Positions 1 through 13,200 of a DNA stretch of 64,000 nt are shown piece by piece. The stretch covers positions 37,267,375 to 37,331,374 of the forward strand of contig CAIIXF020000005.1 of assembly GCA_903813345.2 (NCBI GenBank), in the 5' to 3' direction. A program made the translations under genes and the position numbers. The notes under the pieces are model-generated. The model saw nothing but the letters and a program-made list of their open reading frames with translations, did no database searches and had not been told where the DNA came from. Position 1 is the stretch's first letter, and the number at the start of each line of letters is the position of its first letter. The DNA comes from Owenia fusiformis (lineage: Eukaryota; Annelida; Polychaeta; Sabellida; Oweniidae).

Positions 1-533
1 ACGTTAGGGTATATGTTTAAAATATTGCTTACCTTTTCTTAACAACAGCTTTAACGCTAATGTCTGCATGGGGGTATCAAATTAACCCCCTCGATTTTTT
101 CAATAATACTTTTTGCGGGAACTGGTGGGATTGCCGCAAGTCATATGATAAAATATCCATACATCCGAGCTCTCTCAAAAATGCAAGTTGAGGACACAGT
201 TGAATTTGCTAATTTATCTAATACAAAATCAATGTGTTTCTTCAGGTCTTAAAAAGTTATTGGTCTTCAAAGTCAAAATAATTCTCCAAGAAACCTTTCT
301 CATTCAAATAACACAGGAGGTGAAAAATGATTTCCAAAATTGACTATGAAGCTCTGTAACCCCGGGTAACATGCAAAAGTTTGGAGGTACGGGAAATCAA
401 ATAAAATTACATCTCCGCCTTCATTATCAGTTTTTTTCTATTGCAGGTTATGAAAATAAAAATACAAACATAGAGGGGTCTTGACACATAAGCCTATGGA
501 AAAAATGTTGCCAAGCTTATGGAGGGGAGTGTA
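1..533. mobile_element. Truncated copy of the TACACTCCCCTCC-ended MITE
   Basis: The right end at 505-533 (TTGCCAAGCTTATGGAGGGG then AGTGTA) is the same terminal inverted repeat seen at 20902-21779. The interior matches that copy, for example GGTGGGATTGCCGCAAGTCA near 125 and TTCTTCAGGTCTTAAAAAGTT near 240. The left end lies outside the window. No coding capacity. Confidence 0.7.
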
Positions 534-1134
534 TATATGATTTTGATGTTTGTGAAATTTTGTGCGAAACTAGAACAAGCAGACAGTTTTATTAAAAAAA
601 GAGTTTAAATTGCATATAATTATACGTACTTGCAAACAGAAACACTTGATAAAATAGATATATATTTTATATTTGTCCAACTTTAGATATTCAAATCCTA
701 GTTATGTCTTAAATTGTAAACATTTTTATATGGGGACATGAAATACCGAAAGGCGATTTGTCCCATCCTGTTTACGCACTGTTTGCATACTTATAAAATA
801 AACCTGTTGATTAAAAAACAGCGTATACTTATGACACTTGTTTGTAAACTTTGCAACATACAATCATGTAGTCATTTTATAGAAATAAAAAATAACCATA
901 TGGCACTAAAACCCTTTATATATTTTTTCTTGCGATTTTTTTTACTTCTTAGGTATATATCGTGAGGAAGTCCTTAGTCTCGTATATGAATTTTCACCCA
1001 CTCTACATATAACATAAAGTGATGCTGAACTACTGGATGCAATCACTGTTTCTAATTATTATATAACACGGTTCTAGAAGGAAAGGAACGTGTCATTCAT
1101 TTCAGGCGCATTTTATGATTCTTGCTTTAAAGTC

Positions 1135-1242
1135 CTACTGGGTGGTTTTCTTGGACTCTGAGATTTCATTCAGTAATCCATTAATTGGGGAAATAGACCT
1201 AGACGTGTCACCGGAATGTTGGTTTCTCATTGCGAACAAGAT
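1135..1242 (-). CDS. GABA-B-like receptor exon 18: cytoplasmic tail and stop
   Basis: After a good acceptor (TTATTTTCAG) the exon reads ILFAMRNQHSGD and ends with LLNEISESKKTTQ then TAG at 1135-1137. Phase 0 joins it to the GAAAAT|GTGACG donor at 1309. The tail is Ser/Thr-rich with no long heptad repeat. The exon is inferred from splice signals and frame only. The alternative is termination inside exon 17. Confidence 0.5.
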   Translation of the reverse strand: MLFAMRNQHSGDTSRSISPINGLLNEISESKKTTQ

Positions 1243-4200
1243 CTGAAAATAAATAATACGGATTCCATTACAAATAAATTATCAATGACAACACGAATTC
1301 AGCGTCACATTTTCATCATATTTTAATTCTAAAAAGCAACATGATGTACTAACAGCACAAAGTATGGCAATTCCAGTGGAAATGGTACAAAGCAGAATAA
1401 AACCCCCAGCAACACCATAGTGTGCGGATGGATTAGGTCCAAGAGTAAGTGTGATAGGAACACCAATCAAGGCAGCAAGAACGGTCACATAAATACAGAT
1501 TCCAAGATACTGGTCCGTCACATATCCCTTTCCATGGGCAGCGAGCCTGAAAGAACGATATGATGCCTTTTGTATTGTAAATGTATTAACTCATTTCTAG
1601 ATTTTAAAAATGACGCTAGACAGACAGTAACGTGTTCAATTGATGTCCTTTCCGTTGGCACTTGTGCATATATAACTAAACATTAAGCCTGATAAAGAAA
1701 TACGATGACGTTAAAACAATTTACAAAATGGGCAATGTTTAGAAGACGTAACTTACCAGGCGGGCCATGTAATGAATGTAGCAACTAGCAACACAATTGC
1801 TTTATACACAATCATCACAATTCTCCAAGCATTCATTTTCGCGGAATCACAGACAGCAATTGCTATTTGAAAAATTGTATCTTGACTTTCGTCATACTAA
1901 AACACAATATGTAAGTAGTAAGTTGAAACAATAAAAGACTCAAAAACATAGTTGGAATCTGAAAAAACAAAAATATGATGTCGAGTTCCAACAGACCGAA
2001 GGAAACTAAGCCGAAACAATTGTCTGGGGTAAAATAAACAGTTTTCAATGCAATAGTTTGACAGTTTGACACATCGAATAACATTTCCGATTAAAACAAT
2101 ATCTGATCGTTTTTATCATCCTGAGGAGATTATGACAATGGGAAGAACGTCTGATGAACTAGAGCACGTTGGTGTAATGATCCATCAGCAAAAATACCAG
2201 TACAGAGGCAAGATATAATATATTAAATTTTAAATTCAAACTTTCTATGAACATAATGCTTCAAGGTAGTATGGAAATAGGGACATGAATGGATATTTGC
2301 CTCATGTTCACATTCTCTATACCAACCTCTTTCTGTAGGAATTCTGTCTTGATCGTTAGCGGATCAACAACTTGCCACAATATCAATAGTATCATATCTA
2401 ACAGAAGGCAAGACACTAATATCGCACAGTATTTCAACTCTTGTTGTACCTAAAAAATTGAAAAAATGAAATACGACTGAGACACGACTAGACATCTGAT
2501 TATGTTAGAGAAAGATACTTTATTGAAAACTTTATGTACTCACTGATTTTGTAACACTTTCCTTAGTGTAGAAATGATAAGTGGCAATTGAATTGACTAA
2601 CATTCCCCCAAGAGCTAATGTATAGCCAAATACAAACATCCAGGATGCAGTCTGAAATACAAGCAAGCATTGTGTAGAAATAATATAGCACACAAGAAAC
2701 AAACCCTAAGCAGTCAGGTTTGATTGAGTTTCAAAAATATTATCCCCTGAAAATATTTTATTCTTTTCACGATCATTTCTAATGTCACTACAATTTACAA
2801 TGTTTATATTCTATAATATAGAATTATCAAACGATATATTACTTGGCAAGCACCCTGGTATACCCTCGAGCTAGAATCAGAATCATCTACACCCATGAGG
2901 ATAACTGCTATGTTAAGGACAATACAACCAAAACACACAATTACTCTAATGATCGGCCAATCGTGTACGATGCCACTGCAAAGGATGAATGGTCTAAGGA
3001 TTTAAGCCCTCCAGGACTCGGTGTATTGTGGACTGAATCATTTCTTTGAAGGTGTTGTTTTCAAATCTTTCCATGACCGCGCACCGGGAATGCAACAATG
3101 TATCAAGTTGTGAGCTTAAATTATTTTCTCACATTGCAAGATATTTTTACGAAAATACCAAAAGATCATTAAATGAAACGTTTTGCAAGGGTCAACTTGG
3201 CAAAGCATCAATTTCAATCTGTATAGTTAAGTTGTCACCTTGACAGCCATTGCCAGCTATTCAATGAATTACTTTTGGTGCAGTGTTTTGTTGAATAATA
3301 CACTGCAGTTATTTGAAATACTGTGTTCTGATTTGCCTGAATCGAATACACCTTGTCCCGCTATGTGTGAGTTATGTAATTATTAGTGTTCACTCCGATT
3401 GATGAGAAGACCTATTATGACACATATTCCTTTCAATTTGAGCATTATCTACGGAAAATATATGTACAGTACAGGAAAAATTCAAGTTTCGTTAAAAGTG
3501 ATCATGATGAATTTCTCTGATCCAACTTTATCCAAAAAGGTCTACGACTAGTTAGCTATTTTCTATATTTTATATCTGTCCTTTGAACCTCGGGCTATGA
3601 ATACTATGACTGAACTCTTTATTGACGATTTATTGCTTACCTGTGACTTCTGTAAATCAACATTAGAATCAGATCGATCAGGCATATGGCAATTCCAACA
3701 ACGGAAATGGTTACGTATATCCCAAACAACACTCTAGACACTCGTAAATATGTGTGCTCTAGCCGAGGTTTAGAGCTTGGTATGGTATTACCAAAGGGTT
3801 CCCACATATACTCGGGACTCTTTAAAAGATCAAGAATTTGTGTTGTTCCGTCATATATACCAACTGGAACATGTGTTCCATCTGTAAACCACAGCAGATT
3901 TATTATGTTCAATTTGTTTGAGTAACCGTATATGCAGATAAAATGATATTACTTATGTAAAGAGCTTTTAGTTTGAGGGGTCTAATAAGTTACAGTCATT
4001 TGAACTAATAAGTTATCTTTTCGCGGGATATATTGGGTGCATATATGTCAAGGTTTAGGGAAAAAAAGATATTTCATTTTAAAGTAAAGCTTTTTTCTTT
4101 ACAATGACGAGTTGTGAAATTTAAAAACACGCCACTTCCTGAACAGTCTTTTCACCCACTTTCAATATATTAGGATGTGATAACTTTTAGGCATGCATTT

Positions 4201-7200
4201 TCTTTGACCCTATGGCTGATTAACGCGTGTCATACTGATGTAGCGCGCACTCTACTCATGATACCTGACAGGTGATACAATGTTGGTCACCGGATTGTGT
4301 TTTTGAGGTTATGTTTTCATTTTAATTTTGTTCACAGATAACTTAAGCTATGACCTTCAAAATTGGTCAGTACAGGGTGTCAAAAAACAACGGCACCCCC
4401 CTCTACAGTACTTAATGTTACATGGTGTGTCATATCTCATTTTAAAGACGATTTAATTCTGGAGTTACCTGAGAAATTTCAGCTTTATATCATATAATTT
4501 TACAGATTTACAGCTGATTCTTAGTAGTTGGTATGACCACCAGTTGCTGCTCAAACAGCAGCTTATTAGGACAGATATGATTTTAAAAAAAATTCACATA
4601 AAGGTGTAGTATTGCATAACCCTCTTCGCACTTTCCTCACATTCTTCAGAAATACATCATTACTTTGTCTTTTTTCAAGAGGCTCTTTGTCCATCAGTTC
4701 CTATACCCTGTTTTTCAGAAATGAACCTATATGTTCAGTGCAGTTGAAATTTGGGGTAATTCTTTCATATTTCACTTTCTGAAGATTTGACTTTTAACCA
4801 GTAACAGAGCAGCAAACAAAGTGCCGAAGTAGCAAACTTTGAAACAATGTAGCTTTTTTAATATTAAGTTTTATTTAATGAAATTTGATGAGTAACTCCA
4901 GAATTAAACTAGATAATGGCAACACCGCGGAGTAGCAAATCCCAACGAACAAAATATCAATTATCGAATTCCAATCAATTATACTCATTACTTTGGTTAA
5001 AATTGAAAAATTTAGATTTTAGAATTGCGAATTCCTGCAAAGCAGCCATTTTGAATTTTCTGAGGAACAAATCTGAAAAATAATACCATAATTGTGATCT
5101 ACTCCAAAATTCCTTCAATTTGAGTATAATATAGCCATACTTTGAAGGGATCGAAAAATTATTGCGAAATCGTACATTAGACGGCCATTTTGAATTTTAC
5201 GAGGCTTGAATCAGAAAAAGATACAATATTTGCAATCCACTCTTAATTGCCTTTCATTTGAGTATAATAAAGCTATACTTCAGAAAGATCTAAAAATTAG
5301 CGAAAGTTTCTGTTTTCCTGACCCCCCATACACAGCCCCTGGGGGTCAGGATGAAAAACACGGAATATATGTGAAACAGATAGATGTTGCGAATATACTA
5401 CCAAAATTTCAAACAATAATATTAATTACTTTGGTTTAGAATGAAAAATTTATGATTTTTGCGAAAAAGTCCCGTCATTTTTAAAGTGGCGGCCATCTTG
5501 AAAAAAAAATTTTTTGCGTAAAACTATGCACCAATATACATCTTTCCACTAAATATGAAGAAAATCCGTCAACTAGTATTTGAGTTATCTTCCGGACGGA
5601 CGGACTGACGGACTGACGGACGGAGGGCTTCACTATATCCCTATCGAACTTCGTTCGTTGGGATAATTATCTTTCAAATGAGGTATGACACGATATGGAC
5701 CATTCAGGACTTTTTGCTGTAGAGGGGGGTGCCGTTGTTTTTTGACACCCTGTATATTAACAACATCATTTGACATTTGAATCTCTTAAGTTTGAAAAGG
5801 CTTGAACAACGAATAGGCCTAATGGAACAACAAAGCATCAACGTACGGCCCATTTTTATGCCCACCCGATATATAAGTTTGAATACTTAATACTTTCACC
5901 CTATATAATAGATGCTTTATATTAATAAACATGAGACTAGGTGGTCATGATTTAACATGCTGGAACAACATAGAATACTTAGATGGACTGGCATTCGTGG
6001 ATTTTGGTAATCTTGCTAGATTCATGGAAAACCTACTTCTGACTTGTCGTAAAACTAATTTTTCCATCCTTGATCCTTCTGCAGAAAATTCAACAGGCCC
6101 CTGAAATGATAAAGGTTCTGTCATTTTAATACTTTACATGACAATAACAACGAAAGAATTCCAAATTGGAATATTAATTTGCTAAACAAAACGTACCGTT
6201 GCACCGGTAAATGACAGATTTTTCATTTCCTCTAGAAAAATATCTGTATAATTTTTGTGTTTGTATGTAAACTCATCTAATGTCTGTGGTTCTATCCTTT
6301 TGATGGTGTTGTTCATCGTGAGTGCCATACTCCATATTGCGTCATATCCGTACAGACGTGCTGCATCCCCTTTTATTCCGCCTATTTCAGACAACGTTTT
6401 GACACTCTGTTGTAAAAAGACCAGATTATACTTTAAAATTATTTACTATATTTTAGTATTGAGATGGACAACGGTGATTCAAGTGTCGAAGCAACGCAAT
6501 GCAAATTAGAAAGGGGTTTCACAAAATTTGCAAAATATAGTTCACGCACATACATGGAAAAGGTGACTTCGATTCGTGGTTTCTTGCAAGGCTTTCAAAT
6601 ATAATACAAATGAAGGACAAGCACATGCCAAACTTGCGGCAGTATTTGAACGTACAAACAACGAAGAATACGAGGTTTACAATATTGGTCGGCAAAAGAG
6701 ATAAGGCAAAGATCATAAAATGGGCGTTTGGGGTTTGGACCACGTTACTTTTCTTCGGAATTCATCATATGGAATCTCTTATACTGTTTTGAGGTGCTCT
6801 GCTACTTACCTTTCCACCTATAGTTATTGTGTTAGGGAAAAGTTCCAGATATGAAATGGGACTCGTCGCGAACATCCCTTCCACGGAAGTCAATATCTCA
6901 TCCCACGTGCAGTTGACATCACTATACAATTCAAAGTAATCCTTGACACTTTGAGACTTGAAATCAAATAGTTATATAGAATTAAAAACTGAAAGAGATA
7001 TATACCTATGAACAAACGAATGAGAGTAGTAGAATATGCTTAATGCGCAAATGATCATGAGTTAAAAGTATGAGATAAAAGAAAAACTTACATGGTGTCT
7101 GTTATCTATCCACACATATCCTGGAACATGCATGTTTTGCCTATACGCCTATAAGTTTAATAAATATATAGAGTATATATCGTCGCGTGAGAATAACTTT

Positions 7201-10200
7201 GTACTAACTGCCATTTTCAAAAAATTTGAGATAGACATGGAATTTTACTATTTGAAACACAGGCTTTCATCTCAGATACATGCCCCATCTCAATTCCCTC
7301 TCATTAAGCTAGAATTCAGTGTGAATTTGTACCATCTCCAGACAAACAGCTTATTTCTAATTTGAAATTGTCATATCTGATATCAACTGTTTCAACCAAT
7401 CAACTCTCTAAGAATTGGTCATGTGACTTGCAAAACTTGGAGTTATAACAATCTTATATTAAAACGAAGTATGCCAATATGCATGTTATTGTATCTAGAA
7501 TGAAATAATGTTTTGTAACACAATACCATGCCAGTTTGCATGCCTGGCCTTTCATGTCTTAGTTTTAGAACTATTACAAGTAGATCAAAAAATAAAATGA
7601 TACAGTATGTGTAATCCCATGCATATTCAAATTATATGCCCTCAATTACTCTTTGTATTATGGATGCTCATTGGATTATTCATGGCCACATGATATAACA
7701 TAGAATTACTAATTTCCCCGAAAAACCTAAATCCTTGCAACCAGGGAAGATGAAAAGTACAAATGACCAGTTAATTAGATCATGTGAGCAGTAAAAAGTA
7801 CCCTTTATCTTCCCTGCTACCAGGTCTTATAGGGGTTTGAATGGCCAAATGCAATAGAAATGCATATACGAAGCTGTCATCATTAAATGTTGAAAATGAA
7901 AGACTACTTATTTGTTTCTTCAAATAGAGTACATAATAATAGGTTATATACTAGATATTGTAATCAAAACAAATAGTAACTGTCATATTTTGCACTAAAT
8001 TGCTCAAAGGCAATCACTGTCTGTATACTATTGAAATCTCTTTCAAAATGATGTTTTATAGTTTGTGGAAAAAAGCTAAATCTATTTAAACTAGCTTTAA
8101 CTTTTACTGGCCATACACTATACCAATAAGGAGTAATCTTTATGTTAGTATAGTCCCTTAAAACACTTATTTTATTTTATCTTCATCTATGATTTACTGA
8201 ACATCTGGGATCTTTTTAGTTATTTTATTACTAGTATGTTTTTCAGATTTGTCCTTTCTTTTGCATTTTTGGGATCATTGTTTTTAGATCATCTACATTT
8301 TATTTTGGAAAAGTAACAAATTGGTTCAATTTCTTTAAAAAGAGCCACTCTTAGTCTCCACTTCTAAAATTGCTTCAATTCCCAATTGTACTCCACAGAG
8401 CAGCAAACAACAGAAAATGAATGGATAATGATCGCTGCATCCCAATGAACAAAATGTGATTACCTAAATCGAGGTTTCATCACTTTCATTAATCTAAAAT
8501 GAATTAGAATTTTTTTTTCTATTTTCAAATTTCTTCCATGTGCATGTAATAATAAAAATTGGTTTTGTCTTAGGCCCTAAGGATCTGAAACCTGCTGGTC
8601 AAAATGGAATTACGGACCAGTTGCAATGTTATTCTCCTATACCCAGTGAAAAATCAACTGGTCTGTATCAAAAATAACCTGATAATGACCAGCGGACCAG
8701 GGGCTACATTGTAATGTGCTGGGAGGTTTAGGCTACAGGGTTTATACCGAGGGAAATATGTGGGGGACCTTATTGGCATCATTGGTTTCAATGCATTGTA
8801 CTTCTGCCTTAGTTTCAAAGGCAATAAATTCTTTTTGAAGAGTGTCCTGAGATTCCAAAATTAAGAAATAATTGTACTTATTTGAGAAATTTATTTTAAA
8901 GTTTTATAAATTGAATTTTCTTTATTTTATTAAATAATATTCTTTGGTTTTTGAAGATTTTTTTACAAAGCAAAACATTATTTTTCATTCTAGATACATA
9001 ACATGCATATTGGCATACTTTGTTTTAATATAAGATTGTTATAACTCCAAGTTTTGCAAGTCACATGACCAATTCTTAGAGAGTTGATTGGTTGAAACAG
9101 TTGATATCAGATATGACAATTTGAAATTAGAAATAAGCTGTTATTGGGAAATTGTATCAACTCCATTTCCATAGTTTTAAAAAAGGATCTTGTAAATTGT
9201 TTCAAGGTATGATACTTCATATAAGATATCTCTAGGGTGAGACCAGGTGACATACAAAAAATCAAGTTTCACATAGCAATACTAAGTAAGATACAGACCT
9301 CTAAACTTTCAAACCTTGATTTCTCAGTTCCGTAAAAATGTGAGATAATACAAAGTTATTCTCATGCGACGATATATATGAATATATATAGGGTGTCTCA
9401 AAAAATGTACCAACAGCAAAGATATTTTCAGATATGCTTTGCATGGTTATTTAGGCAAAGCTTGTAAGTTTTCTCCGCAATACTAAATTTTTTAACTCAG
9501 TCTTGCCTTTTTATTTCTTTAACCCTTTTACACACGTTCAATTTAACCTTCTCATATTTTGACGATAATGTGTCTGATGAAATTTTTTGAATTTTTCCAC
9601 AGAATATTGGCCTTAAGTTAGCATAAACTTGATTCTACAAGTTACCCCAGAGAAAAGGTCTAGGGTGTCAAATCTGTTGAATAGGGAGGTCCTCACAATG
9701 TCTTTATACAGAGAGATTAGAGATCAAAGAAACTGCTTTCATGGGAATTCTTGTATGGCCCTTGCTGTACGGGGAGGGGCTTTAATCTTTTTGAGATCAC
9801 GGTGTTTTCATTTGGACATCATTCGGTCTCCACAACTCTGGAAGGTGGAACTCCATTATCAACTGTTAAATCATTTGACGATAATTGACCTGGTTCTCTG
9901 TGATTGTTCTGCCGTCTTCATCCTCGAACTTCTTTCTCTGGGGCTATTTGAAGGAGCATTTAAGCTAATCCCAAGTCAAAAAAACCTAGAGCAATGTAAG
10001 GCCAACATCCAAGGAGAAATTTAAAACATTCCAACTGAAACATTATCAAATGTGATGAACAATGTAGCATAGCGACGCAGGTTGTCATCGAAATATTAAA
10101 TAAAAAGTAAAGGGTTATAATTAAAACATCTAAAAGGCAAGGCTGAACTAAAAACTGTATATTTATATTTGAGAGAAAACTTTCATAGCCAAAGGTAAAT

Positions 10201-13200
10201 GACCATGCAAAAATGTCTCGAAATATTGATTGTTTTATCTGTGCTGTTGATATACTTTTGGGTACATTTTTTGAGACACCCTGTATGTTATTTCCTTATT
10301 CAATTGCAATAAGAGTTAACGGGGCTGTATACTCTACTTTATAAGGTTACGGTCAGGGAAAGGTCTCGGGGTTAAAATGTAAATAACAACGAGATTCTCA
10401 CAAAAAGATTATCTTTAGGCAAACGTTCAACATGACACTAGACAAGATGGAAACATTCTGTGAAGATGTATGAATACCAGTAACTACAGCGCTTCCTTAA
10501 CATGGTTATACATTTTACAAATTATTTCTTCCTCCTCTCCAATTTGTCTTACCTCACATGAAAGTTTATAATACATGATGGGATAGACTTGGAAGACAAT
10601 AATACGCACACCAGACTCCTGAAAAGGAAGATAACTTTATTTGTACTACTAATTGTATTTTTATAGTATGATGAGTAAGGATGAGTTAAGGAAAAACGTT
10701 CGTACCATACTACAGATAAAGATATTATATATGTATTCATAATATTTACCTTAATAGCTGTAAGTATTTCACTTGGATCATCCACGTCCTCTACTATGTA
10801 TACGTTAGACACCGTCACATTGCTTCTTATCAGCGTATCTTCCAAATGCTTCGCTAGCTAATGTTATTTTAAATTCAATAAATTATACAGTGAGACCTGT
10901 ATATCCGAACACCTTGCCAATCCAAACAATTTTCTGGTCCCATATTTTCTCCTATTCACTCCCGTGTTAAAAAGCCTTGAAATCTGAACACCTTCCTTTT
11001 CGAACAGTGAACACTCATATTGGAAAAATAAGTCTGTCCAAGCAGAAGACTATTCACGAAATATCATATATTTCTTACAAAATTGCTCAATATTTTCAAT
11101 TTAACACTGATTTATTTTTTGTGATGATATTAAAACTTTTGAAAAAGCATCGAATGTTCTTTAAATCATAATGAGTCGTTTCTAGCATGACTAAATTCAT
11201 TTGGATCGGATTTTGGAATTCTATAAAGCTATTTGGTCAATACTAGAAATATTAAAATTCATTGGGAATGCATTTTTATTTCTTCAGAATTCAGAATCTT
11301 GCGAATGCTAACTTCGAAAGACCATTATGAGAGGTGGTAAAATTAGTACTGTGGCAAGTTACCTTCCTGTGTTGCAATTGATGTGTGATTGGTTTAGTAT
11401 TTTTTCTGTTATATTATGTTAGAGGACAGGCCTTTTATATTGAACTGAACTGGGGACTGAGTAAGTTATTTATGAAAAAAGGTTTGACAATTTCTAAAAT
11501 AGGCCTGCAAAACTGGTTCTACTGACAACTGAGCAGTAGAGCCAACAAAAGTTCTAAAAAGCAAGTCCAATGTACTGTTTATAGAAACCCTATTCTTATT
11601 ATTGAAATGAATTCAACCAAAACTGTCCCACATGAATCTACTTGTTTAGACTCAATAAACTCGAGTTTTTCCGAGAAAATGAGGATTTCAGAAAGGGCTA
11701 TTGAATTTACATGGGGATACAATTGACTTCAAAGCTGCATATCATCAAGTAGAAGTTTCATTCCTGATTAAGAAGCTCTTCGGGTCCAATTTTCCGAGAG
11801 GGAGGTACCGACAAAAAGTTATGGAAAGTTCTGTAAAAGTGTGAAGAACATGGAACAAGTTTGAATTTGAACATTAATAATGTTTTGAACACACAAAAAG
11901 CATTCACTGTTATTCCTACTTGAATGCTAACTTGGCACAGTGCTGATTTTACCAACTTTCATAATGGTCATGACTGCCCAGTCATCCATGACAGTTACAT
12001 AATGATCTAAGTACCATTTGATGAGGGACAAACCAGGCCTTTTACTTCTACCTACATATTTTTGAAAACAAATTACTCAAAATTCTAGTATCCTGGCTTT
12101 AAAGTTGAGTATACTTTTCTGTGGACGCCCTGTTTAGTCATTGATGTATAATCATCTATATAATCATTGATACACACTTGCTATAATCATTGATACACAT
12201 TGGCTATACTATACAGGGTGGTGTCAAATGGCTTAGTTCCCCTCCTCCACTACCTTCTGCATCCTAGCTTGCGCGCAGAGTCTAGTTATAAACTAAAGAA
12301 AACTGAAGATAAAGATCTCTTTTTAGAAGCTAAGTCAAACAAATGCAAAGGGTGCTCTTCCACAGCATAAACCAAACAAAGTACCTTTACATTCTGTGAG
12401 CCATTAAATAAAATATTGCTTCATAGGTTCACATGCATTTGAAATGTTTTAGTATAGTGCTTTTTTACTGGTTTTGAAGAAATAATGCATACATGTATAT
12501 TTTTTGGTATTGATGAATACCCGACCATCAATTCCGACTTAAATGCTACATAGCACGTGGGGTCCATATTAATGAATAAAACAGAGCAACTTATGCAAGT
12601 AAAAGATGCAGAGAACAGACATTCCCGAGATGCCTCTGCAGAAGAACCTCAAAAAAGTATTGAGATCTCTTAAGAAAGACACTGCTATTGTCCATACCCC
12701 TTTTAACTTCATATCTAGCTAGACTGGTGGCCGTTTTTGGCTACCTAAGATGGTCATTCTCAGGTTTAACTGTTAATCTTATTTTATTTTATGCATCTTC
12801 ATCTTGTCACACTTTAACAACAATTAAATGGTATTTCCAATGGTATATAGTGTGTGTGTGTACCTCTCCTAGTTTATGCTGTGGACGGAGGAGGCACAAC
12901 GCCATTGGACACCCTGTATATAACCAACACATTGTTGCATGAATAAGAAGAATCTGCCATAATTTATATAGCAACAAGTGCATTTAAAAATACTTTGGAT
13001 GACTGACAATTCAATAGCTGAATATTTGAATCTGTGTTTTATTGGGCGACATTTTAGAAAAATGCCTGTTGAAATCACAAAACTAGGAATCATGATAAAA
13101 TATTTAATTTCCATGTTGGAAATGGTTTCTACAATAAATCTTGAAAAATTCAGTAAAATAGTTATTTCATCGCAAGTATGGAGTAATAAATATTGTCAGG

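Noticed and set aside
1863-2084. 73-residue hydrophobic minus-strand frame as part of the GPCR
   Set aside because: Only 1757-1896 is used, in another frame that carries the conserved loop Cys and helix 5.
9629-10024. 131-residue plus-strand frame
   Set aside because: It is antisense to the mariner-type transposase remnant, which gives recognisable motifs on the minus strand.
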